Source: DASSKA01 sp963839365 (lineage in GTDB: Bacteria; Actinomycetota; Actinomycetes; Propionibacteriales; Nocardioidaceae). Taken from it: 64,000 bases of DNA. Shown here in pieces: positions 1-9,700 of the stretch. Location of the stretch: the NCBI GenBank assembly GCA_963839365.1, contig CAWIUT010000007.1:1-64000 (forward strand). Reading direction: 5' to 3'. The notes beneath the pieces were generated by a model, which did no database searches, was not told the origin of the DNA, and worked only from the letters and a program-made list of their open reading frames with translations. Position 1 is the first letter of the stretch, and each line of letters begins with the position of its first letter. The position numbers and the translations under genes are program-made.

Positions 1-384
1 CCCGCCCGCCGTTGCGCAGGGCCGGCGGCTCGCCGGCCTCGAAGACGGCTAACAGCTCGGCAACGCCACGTTTGAGGAACCGTGCGAGTCGCCACGGCGA
101 GGCGCGTCACATCGTCGCGCAGCGGCCGTGTCTTGCCGCAAGGCGGAGGTGCGCTTTCACGGCCGATGACAGGATGTGCCATGTTCGTGTTCCGGTCTGC
201 TGGACTGGCGGCGGGACAGGCGAGCGCGTTCCGGGACTCCCACGGGCTGGATGCGCGGATCGGGAGCTGGACGATAACGGTCTCTATGCGCGTCGCGAGC
301 CTCGCCAAGTGTCTAGCCATCGGGCTCCGTGGACATGCCCAACCGGTGGCGGGGAACCGCAGTGGGGGTGGGCGAGTCTTCAAG

Positions 385-3205
385 GTGTCTTCGGCGCAGC
401 GACAGGTAGGGCGGGACGCCGAGCTGGCAGCGACCGCGGACGCCGTACGACGACTTGTCGCTGGGCGTGCGTCGGTGCTTGTGATCGAGGGCGAGGCCGG
501 CACCGGGAAGACCAGCATGGTGCAGAACATCGTCGCGGACGCGAACGCACGTGGCCTGACCGTGTTCTGCGGACAGGCCCACCCTTCGAGCACACCCGGC
601 CGTTCGGCGTCGTCGTCTCGGCGCTCGGCCTGACCCAACGTTCGCCGGATGCCCGTCGGGCGGAAATCGGGACGCTCCTCGCAGGAAGCGGCCCGCGGAA
701 CCCGCGAGCCCCGTCGACGTGAGGTACCGGGTGGCGGAGGAGGTCGTCGACCTCGTAGAGACGGCATGTGCCGAGCGACGGTGGTGCTCGTGCTCGAAGA
801 CCTGCACTGGGCAGACACCGCGAGCCTGTTGACCATCTTGTCGCTGGCGCGGCAACTGGCACTCGCGCCGTTCCTGCTCGTGCTCACCACCCGGCCCGCG
901 CCGCTCACTCCCCCGGCGGCCCGGCTGCTTGACGACCTGGCAGCAGCCGGGGCCGCGACTCTACGACTGAGCCCGCTGACAGCCGGCGAAGTGGCCACGC
1001 TGGCGAGCCAGGTCCTCGCAGCGCCCCCGGGTCCTGGCTTGATCGCCATGCTGGCCAGAGCCGGCGGAAACCCGCTGTGGGCAGTGGCCATGCTGCGCTC
1101 GCTGCGCGACCAAGGCATGCTCAGGCGCACCAGCGACATGGTCGAGGTGACGGGCTCTGAGCTGCCGACCTCGCTGAGCGAGCTCGTGATTCGCCGGCTG
1201 CGGCAGTTGCCGGCAGCCACCTTGAGCTGCTGCAGGTCACGGCCGTGCTCGGCGATGCCGTCTCGCTTCGCGATGCGGGGGCCGTGGCCCGCCGTACGCC
1301 GGCAGACGTCATCGCGGGGCTGCGGCATGCGTTCGATGCCCAGCTCCTGGACGAGACCGCCGGACGGGCGGCGTTCCGCCATCAGTTGGCGCACGACGCG
1401 ATCTACCAGCACATCCCGCTTCCGGCACGCCGGTTGCTGCACCGTGAGGCAGCCGTCGCGCTGAGGGCGGCGGGCGCAAGTCGTCTCGAGGTGGCCGATC
1501 ACCTGGTCCTGGGCGCAGAACGGGGCGATGAGCAGGCGATCGCGTGGTTGCGGGATGCCGCCCGCGAGGCATCGGAGAAGGCACCGTTGGTGGCCGTGGA
1601 GCTGCTCCGTCGCGCCGAGGGTCTGCTGCCCGGCGGTCACCGCGACGCGGACGCGTTGTCGTCCGAGGTGGTGCAGGCGCTTCTGCGTGCCGGGAAGGTC
1701 GCCGAGGCCTCGGCGCGGGCCGAGGCGGTGCTCAACCGTCAGCACGCGGACCAGGTGGACATCGCTATCGGCTGGCCCTGCTGGGCGCGCTAGCGCTGCA
1801 GAACCGGGCTGATGAGCTCATCGCCGTGGCGCAGGCTGGGCTCGCCGGGTCCTCGCGTTTCGGGACCTCCGCGCAGGTGCCCCTACTGGCGCAGCAGAGC
1901 TGGGCGCTGACCTACATCGGCGACCCGCGCGCGGGTGAGTCGGCGGCCGGCCGCGCGCTCGTCATCTCCGAGCGCGCCGGCGAGGCGGCCATGGCGGTCT
2001 GGGCGCTGACGGCGTTGATGGTTGCGGTCGGGCGGCAGGGCCGGTACGACGAGGCGCTAACGCATGCCCGACGAGCGGCCGCCCTGGCGAGGAGCTCGCC
2101 GGGCATGGGTGCACTGCCGTTGCAGCCTAAGTTCTTCCTCGGCCTGGCGCTGTTCGACTGCGACCTCGTCGTCGAGGCGAGGCTCGCATATCGGCAGGCC
2201 CTCGCCGACGAGTTCGGCGCCGGCTGGTGGCTGTCTGACACGTTGATGGCCGACGCCGAGGTGTCCTACATCCTCGGGGACTGGGACGACGCGGTTCCCC
2301 GCCTCGTCACCGCCGGCGAGGCCGCACAGGAGAAGGGCAACCCGCTGCTGGTCAATCAGTCCCTGGCCTACCGCGCCATCATCGCAACGGCCAAGGGGGA
2401 CTACGCGACTGCGAGCGAGTTGACCGCCCAGCTCGACCCCGCTCTGAACGGCGGCCAGCTCAGCTACAACGCGGGGATCCTGGCGTCCGCGACGGCCGGG
2501 CTGAAAGCCGCCCACGGGGACAGCAACGGCGCGTTCGACGTCTTGCTGCGGTGCTGGCGCTTCGACGTCGCCAGGGAGTGCCGCTTCTATTACCGCTGCC
2601 TCGCGCCGCACCTGGTCAGGCTGGCGCTTTCGCTGGGACACCGCGAGGTGGCCGAAGAGGTCACCAGCGCCGTTGCGGCCGCCGTGGCACTGGCCCCCGA
2701 CGTCGCGACTGTGCGCAGCCTCGCGCTGCGCTGCCAGGGCATGGTCGACGGCGACACCGACCTGATGCTCGAATCAGTCGCGCAGGCCCGGGGCGGTCCG
2801 CTGCTGATCGAGCACGCCCGCGCATGCGAGGACGCGGCCACCCTGCTGGCGGGGTCCGGGCGACGTCCGCAGGCAGCGCCGCTGCTGACCGAGGCGCTGG
2901 GCCTCTACGACCAGGCAGGAGCCGACGCCTGGTCGGCCAGAGTGCGGGCTCACCTGCGCGCGCTCGGCGTACGAACTGGCCCCCGCGGCCCCAGAGAGCG
3001 GGCGAGTCACGGGTGGGAGAGCCTCACCGCAACCGAGCGCAAGGTGTCGCTCCTGGTGGCCGAAGGACTCACCAACGGCGCCGTGGCCAGGCAGCTGTAC
3101 ATGTCACCGCACACCGTGAACACCCACCTGCGGCACGTGTTCGCCAAGCTGGGCATCGCCAACCGGGTCGCCCTCGCCACCGTGGTCCATCACTCGACCA
3201 AGTGA
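385..3205 (+). pseudogene. LuxR-family large ATP-binding (LAL/MalT-type) regulator, multiply frameshifted
   Basis: The pieces of one roughly 940-residue regulator are spread over three frames. In order: an AAA-type ATPase with Walker A GEAGTGKT near 490-515, a Walker B-like segment LVLEDLHWAD near 790-815, an alpha-helical TPR-like middle (about 1245-2950), and a C-terminal LuxR HTH (LTATERKVSLLVAEG ... SPHTVNTHLRHVFAKLG, about 3020-3175). Reading must change frame near 588, 695-715, 782, 1222 and 1770, each time as if about one base were missing, while the protein between breaks remains well conserved. The family normally activates catabolic or antibiotic operons, so the small-protein cluster downstream is a natural target (inference). 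Five indels in 1.2 kb could be recent decay or sequence error. The GTG at 385 is the best start before the conserved ATPase; an earlier start is possible. Confidence 0.8.
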
Positions 3206-3210
3206 TGTCT
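3191..3210 (+). repeat. 20-bp near-palindromic motif, copy 1
   Basis: CACTCGACCAAGTGATGTCT. The core has CACTCG and CAAGTG arms around two bases with one arm mismatch, followed by ATGTCT. It overlaps the last codons and stop of the LuxR-type gene and lies 77 bp before the SnoaL start. See the other copies at 3708 and 5207. Confidence 0.7.
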
Positions 3211-3287
3211 TGACTGTGAGCCGCGAGCATCGTCGCTTCCGCAGTGCGAGCCACCAGGCAGCACCATCCTCCCGCAGGAGAGCGACC

Positions 3288-3722
3288 ATGGATCACACGA
3301 CGGCAATGCATCAGGCGTACGAGCGCATCAGCGCCGGGGACATCGCCGGGTTCGGCGAGCTGGTCGCCGACGACTTCGTCGAGCACCAGGGAGACCCCAG
3401 CCTCCCCGCCACGAAGGACGGAACGCTCGAGTTCTTCCGCACCCTCGTGACCGCATTCCCGGACTGGCGCATGCACGCAGAGGACGTGATCGTCGGCGAC
3501 GACAAGGCGGCCGCGCGGGTGACCGTTACCGGCACGCAGCTGGGTGGCTTCATGGGGCTCCCCCCTACCCGCATCGCCGTGAGCGTGCCGCTCATCGACA
3601 TCATGCGGTTCGACGACGCCGGACTCATCTGCGAGCACTGGGGAGTCGCAGACATGCTGTCGCTCATGCACCAGCTCGGCGCCATACCCGCCGCGCCTAC
3701 GGCGCCTCACTCGGTCGAGTGA
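3288..3722 (+). CDS. SnoaL-like / ester cyclase family protein
   Basis: This is a 144-residue protein of the NTF2-like SnoaL fold, a family of small cytosolic polyketide cyclases, hydrolases and relatives of unknown substrate. Visible family features are an N-terminal helix with AYERISAGDIAGFGELVADDFVEH, a central FRTLVTAFPDWRMHAEDVI segment, and the strand GLICEHWGVADMLSLMHQLG, which closes the cone-shaped pocket. The ATG at 3288 is preceded by GCAGGAG at good spacing; an earlier in-frame start would overlap the upstream motif. It is the first of six small single-domain genes behind the LuxR-type regulator. The substrate cannot be inferred. Confidence 0.8.
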   Translation: MDHTTAMHQAYERISAGDIAGFGELVADDFVEHQGDPSLPATKDGTLEFFRTLVTAFPDWRMHAEDVIVGDDKAAARVTVTGTQLGGFMGLPPTRIAVSVPLIDIMRFDDAGLICEHWGVADMLSLMHQLGAIPAAPTAPHSVE

Positions 3723-3727
3723 TGTCT
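3708..3727 (+). repeat. 20-bp near-palindromic motif, copy 2
   Basis: CACTCGGTCGAGTGATGTCT. The arms CACTCG and CGAGTG are a perfect 6-bp inverted repeat with a 2-bp centre. It overlaps the SnoaL stop codon and lies 30 bp before the next start at 3757. Confidence 0.7.
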
Positions 3728-3756
3728 CCACCGCTGACCGGAAGCAGGATCGGGGC

Positions 3757-4134
3757 ATGCACTCGATCGCCTACGCCGCGGCCCTGCCTCCCGGGCGGAT
3801 CGACGCGAGCCGGCAGGCCCTTGCCTCCTGCCAGTTTGGAGCACGCAAGGAGGCTTACCAGGACTCGCGGCGCCGCGCCGGCATAGTGCGTGAAGCAGTC
3901 TGGCTGCAGCCCGCAGCGGTCGGTGCCTTGGCGGTGGTCTACCTGGAGGCCGACGACCTCGAAGCCGCCTTCCGGATGATCGCCACCTCCCCCGAGTCGT
4001 TCGACCGGTGGTTCCGCGCACACCTCCACGAGGTCCACAGCATCGCCGGGCACGAAGGATTCACCGCTTCGATGCCCTCGCTCGACTTCGACACCAATCG
4101 ACTCTGGCGCGCCGTGTCCGAGCCAGAGCCCTGA
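3757..4134 (+). CDS. Small conserved-looking hypothetical protein
   Basis: This is a 125-residue soluble protein that I do not recognise with confidence. It has an N-terminal segment reading as one helix (GRIDASRQALASCQFGARKEAYQDSR), then hydrophobic strands (GALAVVYLEADDLEAAFRMI), and a helix with SPESFDRWFRAHLHEVHSI. The alternation of strands and helices, with the small size, would fit a dimeric ferredoxin-like fold like that of its ABM neighbour, but this is inference. It has no signal peptide or membrane segment. It lies 34 bp after the SnoaL stop and is probably in the same transcription unit, unless copy 2 of the repeat marks a separate promoter. Confidence 0.6.
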   Translation: MHSIAYAAALPPGRIDASRQALASCQFGARKEAYQDSRRRAGIVREAVWLQPAAVGALAVVYLEADDLEAAFRMIATSPESFDRWFRAHLHEVHSIAGHEGFTASMPSLDFDTNRLWRAVSEPEP

Positions 4135-4193
4135 ACAACCTGACATGAATATCTTCCCGAACATCCAAGACCTCAAGAGAGAGGGACAGAACC

Positions 4194-4490
4194 ATGGCGA
4201 TCAAGGTCGTTGTCGAGATGAAAGCCAAACCGGGCGAGCGTGACCGGCTCAAGCACCTGCTCGACGCGCTGATCGCGGAGATCGGTCCCGGTCTGAAGGA
4301 CAACGGCTGGCTGGGCAGCACGCTGCACGAGGCGTTGGACGACCCCGAGGTTCTGGTCGAGATCGCCGACTGGCAAACGGCGGCCGGACATCAGGCCGTC
4401 ATGGGCGACCTCGAGACGGCCGAAGCCCTGGCACCTGTGGTGCAACTGCTCGCCTCACCGCTCAGGGACAGAGTCCTCGACGTGCACTGA
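4194..4490 (+). CDS. ABM-type (antibiotic biosynthesis monooxygenase fold) protein
   Basis: This is a 98-residue single-domain dimeric alpha/beta-barrel protein. The opening strand IKVVVEMKAKPGERDRLKHLLDALIAEI, the PGLKDNGWLGSTLHEALDDPEVLVEIADWQT stretch and the terminal helix match the ABM/YgiN family pattern, in which homodimers oxidise quinol- or anthrone-like substrates or act as stress-related monooxygenases. The start has GAGAGAGGGACAGAACC upstream, a plausible ribosome site. It follows the 3757 gene by 60 bp. Together with the SnoaL and SRPBCC genes it suggests aromatic or polyketide-like chemistry, although no synthase is present in the window. Confidence 0.75.
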   Translation: MAIKVVVEMKAKPGERDRLKHLLDALIAEIGPGLKDNGWLGSTLHEALDDPEVLVEIADWQTAAGHQAVMGDLETAEALAPVVQLLASPLRDRVLDVH

Positions 4491-4632
4491 GGCCACCGAA
4501 GGTCACCTTCTCCCCGGCACCAGACCACAGCGGGCAGGCGAGTGGGCACGCCCGCACCGTGCCCAGGTCGGCCGCCGGGAAGTCGCTGAGAACAGCCGCA
4601 GCCCCCCTCCCACCAAAGCCGTAGGAACACTG

Positions 4633-5148
4633 ATGTTGATCTTTGAGCATGAAGCGCAGCGCATCATCGCCGCGACACCCGAGCTGATCTTTCGAGCACT
4701 CGCTGACCCCTTGCGCCATGCCCAGCTTGCGGGCAGCGGAGAGGTGAAGGCCGTACGCATGCACCACCCTGACGCGGTCGGCGTGGGCTCGACTTTCGAA
4801 GCCGACGAGGAGATCCGCGTCGGACGGAGCACGCAGAAGTTCACCGCGATCTCCACCATCACCGAGTACGACCCGCCCCACGCGATCTCATGGACGACGA
4901 TGCCGCCGAACCGACCACGCCCCCACCGCATCCAATGGTGGTTCCGCATGGAACAGGTGCCGGCCGGCGGTACTCGCGTCACCGAACGCGTCGAGGTCGA
5001 CCTCGGCGCAGTGCCGAACGTGCTCATGAAACTGCCCTACGCCAGGCTCCGAGGACCGATCGTCCGCGCCGGCATGTCCAAGACACTCGAGAACCTCGAG
5101 CGCGCATTGAGCCCAGTGCCCGACACACGGCATGGTCCGGCTCGCTGA
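4633..5148 (+). CDS. SRPBCC (START/Bet v1-like) family protein
   Basis: This 171-residue protein has the Bet v1-like ligand-pocket pattern. It opens with an amphipathic strand and helix (EHEAQRIIAATPELIFRALADPLRHAQ), continues with a beta sheet including AVGVGSTFEADEEIRVGRS and FTAISTITEYDPPHAISWTT, and ends with a long helix (GPIVRAGMSKTLENLERAL). Family members are polyketide cyclases, dehydratases or lipid-binding proteins and act in the cytosol. There is no strong Shine-Dalgarno sequence before the ATG at 4633 (GTAGGAAC is nearest). It is separated from the ABM gene by 142 bp in which I see no gene. The substrate is unknown. Confidence 0.75.
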   Translation: MLIFEHEAQRIIAATPELIFRALADPLRHAQLAGSGEVKAVRMHHPDAVGVGSTFEADEEIRVGRSTQKFTAISTITEYDPPHAISWTTMPPNRPRPHRIQWWFRMEQVPAGGTRVTERVEVDLGAVPNVLMKLPYARLRGPIVRAGMSKTLENLERALSPVPDTRHGPAR

Positions 5149-5206
5149 CCCACTTGGGGCGGGCGATCGAAGGGCACGTCGCCGGACCGGCGCCGCCGCT
5201 CCTTGT

Positions 5207-5226
5207 CGCTCGATCGAGTGATGTCT
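5207..5226 (+). repeat. 20-bp near-palindromic motif, copy 3
   Basis: CGCTCGATCGAGTGATGTCT. It has the same layout as copies 1 and 2, with CGCTCG/CGAGTG arms (one mismatch) and the identical AGTGATGTCT end. It lies 59 bp after the SRPBCC stop and 112 bp before the start at 5339, so unlike the other copies it does not overlap a stop codon. Confidence 0.7.
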
Positions 5227-5338
5227 TATCTCCCTCCCCCGACCACACTCAACAGATCAACATCCCCACGGCCACAGCACGGTGAACCGCCCCTTGCACG
5301 GGCCCCGTGCGTGGCTCCCATCCAAGCAGGGAGAAACC

Positions 5339-5653
5339 ATGCGTGTCGCAGTCATCTACCGTCCTAGAAGCGCCGCGCCCCTCGATGCCGCCCCCATGCT
5401 GATGCAGGCACTGGGACACTGGGTCGAGTCGTACTCGCCACGACTCACGACACTGGAGTTCTTCGTCACTGGCGGCGGCCTGATGCTGGCGGACGTCGAT
5501 GACTCCGCCGAACTGAACCGGATCGTCGCGGAGAACCCGTTCACGCCCTTCATGGAAGTCGAGATCATGCCCGTGGTCGCGCCGAGCGCAGCAATGGAGA
5601 TCTACGGCGAGACAGTGACCGCGCTCGCTTCTGCGGCACCCCTCCCTGGCTGA
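5339..5653 (+). CDS. Small hypothetical protein, DUF3303-like pattern
   Basis: This is a 104-residue cytosolic protein. The hydrophobic start MRVAVIYRPR, the strand LTTLEFFVTGGGLMLADVDDSAELNRI and the turn ENPFTPFMEVEIMPVV resemble the ferredoxin-like DUF3303 family, but I hold this assignment loosely. The ATG at 5339 follows CAGGGAGAAACC, a good ribosome site, which decides the start over an upstream in-frame ATT/GTG region. It lies 112 bp after repeat copy 3, so it may begin a second transcription unit of the small-enzyme cluster. Function unknown. Confidence 0.6.
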   Translation: MRVAVIYRPRSAAPLDAAPMLMQALGHWVESYSPRLTTLEFFVTGGGLMLADVDDSAELNRIVAENPFTPFMEVEIMPVVAPSAAMEIYGETVTALASAAPLPG

Positions 5654-5859
5654 GAACGCCGCAGCCGGCAACCCCAGAGACTGGCTGTGTCGCTGAGCCC
5701 GCAACTGCCCCGACCGCCACGCGCATCGCCCAGTTGAGCAGACCGCAGTCATCACATCGCTCGCACGTGTGAATCGAGACCGCGTGCGAGCGGTGCCCAA
5801 CCGAACCGTCATCACGCCGGCGGACCGCTGGCGACAGGACCAGCCACGGAGGTGGAGCA

Positions 5860-6123
5860 ATGCCCCGAATCATCATCACCCACGACATCCGCGAGGTCGA
5901 CCGTTGGTTGGCCGGCAAAGACGAAAGGGCTGCGGCAATGCCGGGCGCCACCGGGGTCACCGACCTCGTCGCGCTCGACGGGAGCAAGCAGGCCGCCGTG
6001 ACCTTCGAGACAGACGACGTCAAGGCCCTCATGGCGATGCTCGAGTCGATGCCGCCCGAGGTCGCCGCCCAGGCCGAGTCACACGGTGTCATCCCGCCGT
6101 TCACCGTCTACGTCGAGCCGTAG
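5860..6123 (+). CDS. Small hypothetical protein of the same cluster
   Basis: This 87-residue protein opens MPRIIITHDIREVDRWLAGKD and continues with two short helices and strands, ending in HGVIPPFTVYVEP. It has no membrane segment, cysteine cluster or signal peptide. The ATG is preceded by GGAGGTGGAGCA, a strong ribosome site. The length and strand-helix alternation again fit a compact ferredoxin-like fold. It lies 206 bp after the previous gene, with no terminator visible between. I do not recognise a family and cannot give a role. Confidence 0.55.
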   Translation: MPRIIITHDIREVDRWLAGKDERAAAMPGATGVTDLVALDGSKQAAVTFETDDVKALMAMLESMPPEVAAQAESHGVIPPFTVYVEP

Positions 6124-6529
6124 CGGCAGCTTGCCCCCGTGCCGGCGAGTCCCGCAGCACTCCCCGCGCGCCGGGCCTGACGAACTGAGTCGACGGCTCC
6201 GGCCGGCAGACCCGCGGCATCCTCGGAAGGCCACGGGCGGCCCCGGCCCTGCGTCGGCGCCCGCCAGGAGCGGCGGCCCCTCACCGAACGGGTTGCCACA
6301 GCCGAACAAGCACGGGACGTCTTGGAGTCGCTCGAGATCGCTTCCGACAGCGATCGGGCGCTCGGAAGGGTTCCTGTTCGTGTCCGGTTCCCCACCGGAA
6401 TCCGACCCGGCGGCGGTCTCATCAGCCCAACGCCACCTCACATGGTCCACGGCGTCCTGCCCCGTCTCCGGCTCGAACGCGAACCCAGGGCCGTCCTGGT
6501 CACGGATCTGGTTACGGGTGGCAAACGCA
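6124..6529. other. Non-coding stretch without a recognisable gene
   Basis: The 406 bp between the last small-cluster gene and the tRNA terminator hold only low-quality open frames with no ribosome site and no family resemblance. I see no repeat or RNA motif. Confidence 0.5.
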
Positions 6530-6560
6530 AAGCGCCCCTTCTGGTACAGAAGGGGCGCTT
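6530..6560 (-). terminator. Intrinsic terminator of the initiator tRNA
   Basis: A perfect 14-bp stem (6530-6543 with 6547-6560, arm AAGCGCCCCTTCTG) with a 3-base loop is followed, in the leftward direction, by TTGCGTTTGCC. It lies 17 bp past the tRNA 3' end. Confidence 0.85.
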
Positions 6561-6577
6561 GACCTGCGGTTTTGTAG

Positions 6578-6651
6578 TAGCGGGGGCAGGATTTGAACCT
6601 GCGACCTCTGGGTTATGAGCCCAGCGAGCTACCGAACTGCTCCACCCCGCG
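6578..6651 (-). tRNA. tRNA-fMet (initiator, anticodon CAT)
   Basis: A 74-nt cloverleaf reads on the minus strand: acceptor CGCGGGG with CCCCGC, D arm GAGC..GCTC, anticodon stem CTGGG/CCCAG with loop CTCATAA, and T arm GCAGG TTCAAAT CCTGC. The first base C is unpaired against position 72 (T), and the anticodon stem carries three consecutive G-C pairs. Both are hallmarks of bacterial initiator tRNA. CCA is not encoded. Confidence 0.95.
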
Positions 6652-6662
6652 TCGTGTCTCCA

Positions 6663-6691
6663 ACCCTACGGGAGGAGCGGCCGGACACCAA
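6663..6691 (-). promoter_or_regulatory. Promoter of the initiator tRNA
   Basis: On the minus strand a TTGGTG (-35, 6686-6691) is followed after exactly 17 bp by TAGGGT (-10, 6663-6668), which places transcription start about 5 bases before the tRNA 5' end. Confidence 0.65.
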
Positions 6692-6715
6692 ATCGACGCA
6701 TGGTGCCTCCCTACG

Positions 6716-9700
6716 TCAGCCGGTGGGGCTCGCACCCGCCGATGGCTGCTTGGACGGCTTGGCCGAGGCGCCTGCCGACGGTTGCTTCGACGGCGAGCCG
6801 GACGGAGCCGGCTTGGGCGCCGTCGGGGCCGGAGACGGAACGCTGGCCGCCTTCAACGCCTGCTCCACCAGCTTCTGGGCCGCGGCCTCGGCGGCGGCGT
6901 AAGCCTGCAGGTCGCCGCGCTTGAGGGCCGTCTGCGCCTCGGTGAACTTGGCCTGTGCCTGCTTCAGCAGCGAAGTCACCGTCGGGGACGCGCCGGTCGG
7001 CGGGCCGCCCGATGACGGCGGCGTCGCGCCTTGCCCGCCCCCTGAGCCACCTGAGAACACCGTGGTGCCCAGCACGTTGTCCAGGGCGGCGTTCAACGTG
7101 GTGCCGTATCCGACCTTCTGCCCGAAGGAGGCGAGCACGTAGCGCAGCACCGGGTAGGAGCCGGAGCCGGTCTGTCGCAGCGTGTACACCGGCTGGACGT
7201 AGAGCAGGCCACTGCCGACCGGCAGGGTGAGCAGGTTGCCGTACAGCACCTTGGAGGCCTTCTGGTAAGGCAACAGCTTCTGCTGGATCGCCGGATCGGC
7301 GGCGAACGTGTTCGCGATCTGACCCGGCCCCTGGATCTGGGTGTTGCCGGGAAGCCGCAGGATCCGGATCTGGCCGTAGTCCTTGCGGTTGGCCTCGGAG
7401 TCGACGGCGATGAACGACGCGAGGTTCGCCCGCTGGTACGGCACGTAGACGCTGGTCAGCGAGAACACCGACGACGGCCCCTGCCCCGGCATCTGCACCG
7501 AGAGCCGGTACGGCGGCTGGCTCTGGCCTTTCACAGCCGGGTCCTCGGGCACCTTCCACCGGTTGGTACCGGCGTAGAAGGTCTGCGCGTTGGTGACGTG
7601 GTACTCCGCGAGGATGTTGCGCTGCACCTTGAACTGGTCCTCGGGGTAGCGCATGTGCGCCAGCAGGGCCGGTGGGATGTCCCGCTTGGGCTTGACCGCG
7701 CCGGGGAACGCCGACGACCAGGCCCGCACGATCGGGTCGTTGTCCCAGTTGTAGAGCGTCACCTTGCCGCTGTAGGCGTCCACCACGGCCTTGACCGAGT
7801 TGCGCATGTAGTTGATCTGGTCCGAGCCCAGCGTGGCGTACGACGTGTGGGGGTTCAGCGCGTCGGAGGTCATCTCGCTCAGGGACCGCTGCTGCGACAT
7901 CGGGTACCGGTCGGTGGTGGTGTAGCCGTCCAGGATCCAGACCACGTGGCCGTTGACCACGGCGGGGTAGGGGTCGCTGTCCACGGTCAGCCAGGGAGCC
8001 ACCTGCTCGACCCGGACCCGCGGGTTGCGGTTGTAGAGGATCTTGGAGTTCGCATTGACGCGGTTGGACAGCACGATGTTCGGCTCGCCGTACTTGATCG
8101 CGTACAGCAGCCGGTTGAACAGCCCGCCGACCGGCACCCCTGCGGACCCGCCGTAGGTGTTGGCCACCGGCGCCCCGCTGGAGCTGGCGTTCTCCGGGAT
8201 GTCCAGCTCGACGCTGTGCCCGCCGGGAGCCTTGCCGACGATCGAGTACGACGGGCTGCTCAGCCCGAAGTAGATCCTCGGCTGGAAGCCGTGCGGGGTC
8301 AGCTGGCTCAGGTAGCCGCGCGGAGGCAGGTTCTTCTCCGCCCAGATCGGCTCCCCGTTGTTGCTGACCGGCTGGTTCTGGGCGTTGCGCTGGTTGGCGA
8401 AGGCTGCGATCACGCCGAAGCCGTGGGTGTAGACGGTGTGCAGGTTCGCCCAGTTGCGCTGCGCCGCCGGGAGCCCGGACTGGTTCAGCTCCCGGACCGC
8501 CACGATCAGGTCCCGCTCCCGGCTGTTGATCTTGTATCGATCCACGGCCAGCACCTTCGGGACGCCGTAGTAGCCGCGGACCTGCTGCAGCTGGTCGAAG
8601 GTCGTGCTCTCCAGAGCCGGGTCGAGCAGCCGGACGTCGGAGATCCACGACGAGTTCGAGCTCAGGTCCTGCGGCTTGAGGTGCAGCTTGGCGTTGTACG
8701 GGATCACCTTGCTGTCCGCGACGTCGTACGCCTGTCGGGTGGCCGTGATGTTCTTGGCGATGTAGGGGCCCTCCTTGTCTGGCTCGGAGGGGTGGACCTG
8801 GAACTGCTGCACGATCGCCGGCCACAGCGCACCGAGCAGGATCGCCGACAGCGCCAGCAGACCGAGCCCGATGGTCGGCAGCATCCAGGTGCGCCGCAGC
8901 ACGTTGGCGAAGAACAGCACCGCGCAGATCAGCGCGATGAAGGTAAGGATGTTCTTCGAGGGCAGTACGGCGTGGTAGTCGGTGTAGCTCATGCCGGTGA
9001 ACAGGCTGCCGTGGGCGGTGTCCAGGTCGTAGCGGTCCAGCCAGTAGTCCGCGCTCTTGAACAGCACGAACAGCCCGAGCAGCGCGGAGATCTGGGCCTG
9101 CGCCGCGCCGGAGAGCTTGTCGCGCTTCACCTGCAGCCGGATCCCACCGAACAGGTAGTGGACCACCGCCGCGGCCACCAGGCTCAGGAAGGTCGCGGCC
9201 ATACCGAAGTTCACCAGGTAGTGCAGCCACGGCAGGCTGAAGACGAAGAAGCCGATGTCCTTGCCGAAGAACGGGTCCCGGGTCCCGAACGGCACCTGGT
9301 GGCGCCACAGGAGGTACTGCCGCCACTGGCTGGCGCCGGAAGCGCCGGCGAAGATGCCCACCAGCACGCCGAGGCCGACGAGCAGCCAGCGGCGCAGCGG
9401 CAGGATGACGCTGCGGTAGCGGTCCAGGTTCGCCTGCTCGGTGGACGCGGGCCGGAACAGCGGCCGGTACCGGTAGGCCATTGCGATGTTGAGGGCCACG
9501 AACGCGCCCATCAGCACCGCGAACACGAGGAACAGCACCACCCGGGTGGTCAGCACCGTGCCGAACACCTGCCCGTAGCCGATCGAGTGGAACCACAGCC
9601 GCGAGGTCCAGATCCCGTCGAAGACGGACACGAAGAAGAAGGCCAGCACGAGTACCAGCGCGGTCCCGATGAGCACCCGAGGGCGCCGGGACGCGGCGAA

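Noticed and set aside
1..105. Minus-strand reading FLKRGVAELLAVFEAGEPPA as the end or fragment of a leftward gene
   Set aside because: It looks protein-like but has a stop just upstream and no start codon. With suspected indels in this part of the sequence it cannot be supported.
3191..5226. Integron attC-type cassette array
   Set aside because: The 20-bp motif lacks the paired R/L boxes and long stem of attC sites, and no integrase is visible; an operator is simpler.
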